From Bacillus sp. FJAT-27264 (lineage in GTDB: Bacteria; Bacillota; Bacilli; Paenibacillales; Paenibacillaceae), in NCBI RefSeq assembly GCF_001682855.1, contig NZ_MAQW01000023.1:639717-703716 (forward strand): 64,000 bases of DNA. The letters run 5' to 3'. The position numbers were made by a program, and so were the translations under genes. The notes under the pieces are model-generated. The model worked only from the letters and a program-made list of their open reading frames with translations. It did not search any database and was not told the origin of the DNA. How positions within the stretch are numbered: position 1 is the stretch's first letter; each line of letters begins with the position of its first letter. Shown here piece after piece: positions 61,216-64,000 of the stretch.

Positions 61216-62280
61216 ATGACAACAGTACGCAGCGAACTTAACCCGATTATCAAGACCACTGATGTGAGTCCATCCCGTCCCGACTTTAAAGTGCTTGGCG
61301 CTTTCAATGCGGGGGTGGCAGTCTATGGCGAGGAGACCATCTTGCTATTGCGAGTCGCTGAAGCCCCTGTATCGGAAAATGCAGGAGAGGTGCTGATCCC
61401 GAAGCTGAACGAAGTCACGGGAGAGGTGAACGTGGAAAAGCTGTCTTTGACGGATTCCCGTTATAGCTTCGCCGATTCCCGCTTTGTGGCAGAGAACGGC
61501 AAAATGACGATGCTAACCTCTATGTCCCACCTGCGGGTGGCGAGGAGTAAGGATGGCGTTACGTTCACGATCGAAGAACAGCCGGCGCTCTTTCCGCAGA
61601 CTGCTCTGGAGGCATGGGGCATTGAAGACCCGCGCATCACGCAGATTGGCGACAAATACTACATCACCTACAGCGCAGCTTCTGTCCGCGGCGTGGGTGT
61701 AGGTTTGGCCGAGACCAGCGACTTCCGGACATTCATACGCCATGGCATCATGCTGCTGCCAGAGAACAAGGATGTCATGCTGTTCCCTGAGCAGATCGGC
61801 GGCAAGTATTATGCCTTGACCCGTCCGGTTCCACATTCCTTCGGAGCGCCGGAGATGTGGATCGCTGAATCACCGGACCTGGTTCACTGGGGCAAGCATC
61901 GTTTTCTGATGGGGCTGCGCCAGGATTCCTGGGACGGCGGACGGATGGGCGGAGGAGCGGTACCGATTCGGACTGAACACGGCTGGCTAGCCCTCTACCA
62001 TGGGGCAGACACCAAGCACCGCTATTGTATGGGCGCGGTACTGCTTGATCTGGAAGATCCGGGCAAAGTTATCGCCCGCTCGACCCGTCCGTTCATGGAG
62101 CCGGAGGCCGATTATGAATTGAACGGCTTCTTCGGAGGCGTTGTATTCTCATGCGGTGCGCTCCTGATTGGTGACACTGTCCGCATGTATTATGGAGCGG
62201 CGGATGAAGTTATGGCCGTGGCCGATATTCCGCTGGCCGATATTTTAGATACGCTTTCTTATGAAGAACCACTAATTTAA
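61216..62280 (+). CDS. GH130 family glycosidase/phosphorylase
   Basis: A 354-residue GH130 enzyme. GVAVYGEETILLLRVAE opens the fold. The catalytic Asp lies in AWGIEDPRITQ near residues 134-143, the family's EDPR motif. Later motifs are WDGGRMGGGAVPI and the C-terminal MYYGAADEVMAVADIPL. GH130 enzymes act on beta-mannosides by phosphorolysis or hydrolysis. It has no signal peptide, so imported sugar is cleaved inside. It follows the lipoprotein gene by 40 bases. Confidence 0.9.
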   Translation: MTTVRSELNPIIKTTDVSPSRPDFKVLGAFNAGVAVYGEETILLLRVAEAPVSENAGEVLIPKLNEVTGEVNVEKLSLTDSRYSFADSRFVAENGKMTMLTSMSHLRVARSKDGVTFTIEEQPALFPQTALEAWGIEDPRITQIGDKYYITYSAASVRGVGVGLAETSDFRTFIRHGIMLLPENKDVMLFPEQIGGKYYALTRPVPHSFGAPEMWIAESPDLVHWGKHRFLMGLRQDSWDGGRMGGGAVPIRTEHGWLALYHGADTKHRYCMGAVLLDLEDPGKVIARSTRPFMEPEADYELNGFFGGVVFSCGALLIGDTVRMYYGAADEVMAVADIPLADILDTLSYEEPLI

Positions 62281-62392
62281 GAAGCAGCAAGCTACATCAT
62301 TTGTCGTTCTGGCCTGCGCCGCACCAACGTTTATTGGCGCGGCGCAGGCTGGAATGCAATGATATTAATTTGTCGACATGGGAGGAACAGCA

Positions 62393-64000
62393 ATGAAGAA
62401 GAACCTGAGTATATTCATGATCCTGACTTTGCTTCTACCACTATTTACAGCAGGTCCATTTGATAGCGCTTACGCTGCTGAATCGGAGAATGGAACTGTC
62501 CAGCTATCCGGAGACCCTTCATTTGACAGCGACAGTGTTGCGAATAGCGCAGCTAACCAATGGAGATGGCTCAGCTATCCTGGTGCCCGTTTTTCGCTGA
62601 ATCCTAACAAGGGCAGCGTCTCGCTGGATCAAGGCAAAGCGCCGATGGCGAATGATCTGGCTTTTAACATTGGCGGTTTTCTGGGGGCGGGGCAGGTCCA
62701 GTTCTACGGTCTTATGAATGCCAAGATTGCTGAAAGCGGGCAAAACGGAAATACAGCAAGCTCAATCAACACGACCTGGTATCCCTATAAAATTGATTTT
62801 AACGCTACGTATAATACTCCATCCGGGGTGAATATGTCGGGCTATGATTACTTCACGGACGCCGATTCCTCGGTTGTTCGTGTCATGAAGGTTAATGGTA
62901 ACGCTAACAAGGATCTGATCCTGGGCGGAACCATTGCTGGCAGCGGGAGCGCTCGCTGGGATGCCGAGCATCAGGTACTCGTTGTTTCAGATGCCAGCTA
63001 TTTTTACGCTTTGAAGTTTGTTAGTCTCACTGGTAGTGAACTGACGGCTTCACCGCTCAGCCAGGTTCCGGTTATCAATGGCAGCAGCTGGTCCCTGCGG
63101 ATTCCAGTGGGAGTCGCTAGCGGTAACACTTATGCCACCGGATTCGGATTCGCTGCGAGCGAGGAGGGCGTGGAGAAGGCGATATCCCGGGCCTCAGGGA
63201 ACTTTGCCCAAGGGGTGAGCGCTTCACTTGCCGCCACCAAAGCGGTGTTCGATTCCAATCTGCGGAAGGCACCGGCACCGCAAAACTTCGGCATTGCAGG
63301 CGGTATCGACAGCAAGGGTGTGACGGCGCAGCAGCATCGCATGTTCTACTACGGGGCGTTTGCTTTTTTCCTGAACAATTATATGAACGTCCTCCCCGAG
63401 AATACAGCGCATTTCAACTATCCCCAAGTGTTGTTGGGCAAGGCTTCGACATGGGGCTTCGGAGCTGCGTATAACAATGGTTCAGTAGCCTGGGAGAGCT
63501 TCCTCGGCCAAGAATGGCTGTCTTACATGATGCCGAGGGAAGCCTGGGAAGCTTATACCGGGACGATGTCCCTGGTTGGAGAGGATGGCTACATTCCAGG
63601 CGAGGTGCTTCCGGCGCGCAAAGCGCAGGCTGCCTGGGTGATCTACCGAAATGGCGGAGCCTCCAAGGAAGAGCTCGCCCAGCAGTATGGCAGCATCAGA
63701 CGCAATCTGCTCTGGCTGGAGCAGAATCCACGCTGGATTTATATCAGTCATGATCAAGCGGATGAGAAAGACCTGGAGTTCATGGCATCATTTTTGTTCG
63801 ATGCTGATTTTGCGAGCCGGATTGCACAGGAGATTGGGCAGCCGGAAGCGGAAATCAAGATGTGGAAAGACCGCAAGAACAATATGGAGAAAGATATCCG
63901 GGAATGGTTCCTGACCAACCCGAACAAGCTGAACCAATACTATTTCAAAGACAGTAACAGCTATAAAGTGGGCGAGTATGAGTCGATTCTGAATGCCATT
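62393..64000 (+). CDS. Large secreted protein, 5' part (runs off the window)
   Basis: An open frame of 536 codons with no stop before the window ends. It has a signal peptide (MKKNLSIFMILTLLLPLFTA, then GPFDSAYAAE). It contains aromatic-rich segments (NAAWGFGAAYNN-like, FLGQEWLSYMMPREAWEAY) and an apparent helical (alpha/alpha)-barrel of the kind in some carbohydrate-active enzymes. I cannot name the family with confidence. GGAGGAA lies before the ATG. It closes, or continues, the sugar uptake operon and may act outside the cell to release oligosaccharides. The end is missing. Confidence 0.7.
   Translation, partial: MKKNLSIFMILTLLLPLFTAGPFDSAYAAESENGTVQLSGDPSFDSDSVANSAANQWRWLSYPGARFSLNPNKGSVSLDQGKAPMANDLAFNIGGFLGAGQVQFYGLMNAKIAESGQNGNTASSINTTWYPYKIDFNATYNTPSGVNMSGYDYFTDADSSVVRVMKVNGNANKDLILGGTIAGSGSARWDAEHQVLVVSDASYFYALKFVSLTGSELTASPLSQVPVINGSSWSLRIPVGVASGNTYATGFGFAASEEGVEKAISRASGNFAQGVSASLAATKAVFDSNLRKAPAPQNFGIAGGIDSKGVTAQQHRMFYYGAFAFFLNNYMNVLPENTAHFNYPQVLLGKASTWGFGAAYNNGSVAWESFLGQEWLSYMMPREAWEAYTGTMSLVGEDGYIPGEVLPARKAQAAWVIYRNGGASKEELAQQYGSIRRNLLWLEQNPRWIYISHDQADEKDLEFMASFLFDADFASRIAQEIGQPEAEIKMWKDRKNNMEKDIREWFLTNPNKLNQYYFKDSNSYKVGEYESILNAI

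Overview
The window looks like a chromosomal segment of a spore-forming Gram-positive, most likely a Paenibacillus. Evidence seen in the sequence: roughly half GC, strong AGGAGG-type ribosome binding sites with several TTG/GTG starts, a cotJABC spore-coat operon, an AbrB-type transition-state regulator behind three Spo0A-box-like sites, a small protein of a kind I associate with Paenibacillus (DUF7667-like), LplB/YtcP-type sugar ABC permeases and a Cache-domain AraC regulator. No rRNA, tRNA, CRISPR array or insertion sequence was seen.

Layout. 0.2-5 kb: a HAD hydrolase and a heterodimeric ABC exporter. 5-6 kb: gene-free, packed with inverted and tandem repeats. 6-18 kb: housekeeping and accessory genes (DUF7667-like protein, two HD-GYP paralogues, YunD-like phosphoesterase, UppP, YfkAB-like radical SAM protein, CNNM/CorC transporter, cotJABC, an AT-rich secreted protein followed by a 34-residue membrane peptide, a YjbR protein). 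18.4-35.4 kb: a large catabolic island. It holds a PAS/AAA+ enhancer-binding-type regulator with a ruined GAFTGA loop, two tandem pairs of DUF917 plus short hydantoinase/oxoprolinase-like proteins, a complete five-gene Opp/Dpp-type ABC importer, and HyuA/HyuB. 35.6-39.4 kb: an ion-channel protein with an unusual filter, a TetR/MFS divergent pair, and a membrane protein gene broken by an in-frame TGA. 39.6-48.4 kb: a glycan locus with CDP-glucose synthesis (RfbF, RfbG), an RfbC-like epimerase, a sugar aminotransferase, a GNAT acetyltransferase and three family 2 glycosyltransferases, surrounding three small proteins of unknown function. 48.5-55 kb: an LD-carboxypeptidase-like protein, an SDR, a methyltransferase, a CapA-like protein, a nitroreductase, AbrB and a second HAD hydrolase. 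55.2-64 kb: a carbohydrate-uptake locus with a Cache/AraC regulator facing two permeases, a lipoprotein, a GH130 enzyme and the start of a large secreted protein that runs off the window.

How the genes work together. The island at 20-35 kb reads as import of a small amide- or peptide-like compound followed by ATP-dependent opening of a cyclic amide such as a hydantoin, thiohydantoin or lactam. The two DUF917/hydantoinase pairs share an ATGA stop-start overlap and look like a duplicated two-subunit enzyme whose first copy has diverged. The glycan locus should make a CDP-activated deoxy-amino sugar and attach it to a surface polymer. The 57-64 kb locus should import manno-oligosaccharide-like sugars for phosphorolysis or hydrolysis. 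These functional links are inferences from family membership and gene order; the substrates are not shown by the sequence.
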